A stretch of 60,849 nt of DNA, from NCBI GenBank assembly GCA_019931245.1, contig JAINDL010000020.1:1-60849 (forward strand). The letters run 5' to 3'. The notes under the pieces were generated by a model, which saw nothing but the letters and a program-made list of their open reading frames with translations, ran no database searches and was not told the origin of the DNA. A program made the position numbers and the translations under genes. Of this stretch, positions 60,448-60,849 are shown piece after piece. Source of the stretch: Bryobacteraceae bacterium CoA2 C42 (GTDB lineage Bacteria; Acidobacteriota; Terriglobia; Bryobacterales; Bryobacteraceae). The stretch's first letter is position 1. Every line of letters begins with the position of its first letter.

Positions 60448-60849
60448 CAGGGTTCATAAAGATGGTAAACCCGATGGGCGGGAGGCAGTCTCAGCGAAAG
60501 CCCGAGAACCCGCGGTCTCCGTTCGGCCGGCTGCGGCCGGGAGTCCCTCAAGGGCGAGCCTCGTGGTAAGCAGACGGTTATCAGTTCGCGTCTGGTCGCG
60601 TGCGCCGCCGAAAAAGCCCGGAGCGGGCTCGGAGAAGCGGACGCGTGGGGCCGGCGTTGACCGATATCGCCAGCAAACGCCGCCCACGCCATCTGCCGAA
60701 CAAGCTGCTGGAACTTGCGCTGGAGTTTGCGGAGAGATTTCGCGTGGCGATGGTGACGACGAAGGCTCAAAAGCGGAGCACCCTGGTCTGCCCAGGGCCA
60801 ACACTGAGAAGGAACGGGGCGCGAGCGATGTGGCAAACTCAGACAAGCG
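60448..60849. other. Window end: no clear gene; tRNA-like fragment
   Basis: A sequence at about 60555-60600 resembles the 3' half of a tRNA-Thr: a GTGGTAA loop-like block, then GGTTATCAG-TTCGCGT-CTGGT, which can pair ATCAG with CTGGT around a seven-base T loop whose usual A is C. No acceptor partner or CCA was found. From TTG at 60654 a + frame stays open to the window end (LTDIASKRRPRHLPNKLLEL...) but has no recognised motif. Confidence 0.35.

Overview
The window looks like part of the chromosome of a high-GC Acidobacteriota, most likely of the Solibacter/Bryobacter group. The strongest marker is the C-terminal half of the last gene, which has the TIGR03437 ('Solibacter C-terminal') layout. 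Supporting markers are a PSD1/DUF1501 gene pair, an ECF sigma factor of the TIGR02999 type beside a TPR-tailed Ser/Thr kinase, and Tat-exported enolase-superfamily enzymes. It is a replication-origin neighbourhood: dnaA-dnaN-gyrB (without recF), parA-parB with two parS sites, and mnmG all lie within 32 kb.

Layout. 0.36-2.5 kb: feoAB iron uptake. 2.7-5.8 kb (+): glycosyltransferase, GDP-mannose 4,6-dehydratase-like enzyme and an enolase-superfamily enzyme, all overlapping by 1-4 bases. 5.9-16.7 kb (-): one tightly packed run from a Wzt-type ABC ATPase through a methyltransferase, a GT2-GT4 fusion, PSD1, DUF1501 and a galactonate-dehydratase-like enzyme to a cytochrome c. 16.8-21.9 kb: tRNA-Met, parB, parA, parS x2, mnmG, purD, tRNA-Arg. 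22-25.5 kb (+): ECF sigma factor and Ser/Thr kinase. 25.5-30.3 kb (-): phosphatase-like protein, prfB (with its programmed +1 frameshift), sua5, MFS transporter, divergent RecA paralogue. 30.4-38.9 kb: glnS, lytic transglycosylase, a wrecked YfhO-family pseudogene, baeRF3 protein, phosphoesterase, speA, SDR. 38.9-43.2 kb: trmJ followed by an ATPase/HNH pair resembling Septu (PtuA/PtuB) and a lipoprotein, then a GDPD. 43.2-48.3 kb: gyrB, dnaN, dnaA with DnaA-box-like sequences on both sides of dnaA. 48.9-57.2 kb: tRNA-Gly, a DUF1080 protein, then a seven-gene surface-glycan operon and tRNA-Thr. 57.3-58.5 kb: 1.2 kb with no supportable gene. 58.5-60.4 kb: a secreted serine hydrolase.

Working together. 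The core genes are replication, segregation and translation housekeeping (dnaA, dnaN, gyrB, parAB, mnmG, prfB, glnS, sua5, trmJ). Two separate glycan clusters (11.8-16.7 and 49.6-57.2 kb) each carry one ABC-exporter ATPase of the Wzt/TagH type but no visible membrane partner. The base composition of the + strand changes twice independently of gene direction: G-rich up to about 18.65 kb, C-rich to about 56.5 kb, then mostly G-rich again. The first change falls at parS. Gene starts include several TTG and GTG codons backed by good ribosome binding sites or ATGA/TGATG couplings. No insertion sequence, prophage or CRISPR array was seen.
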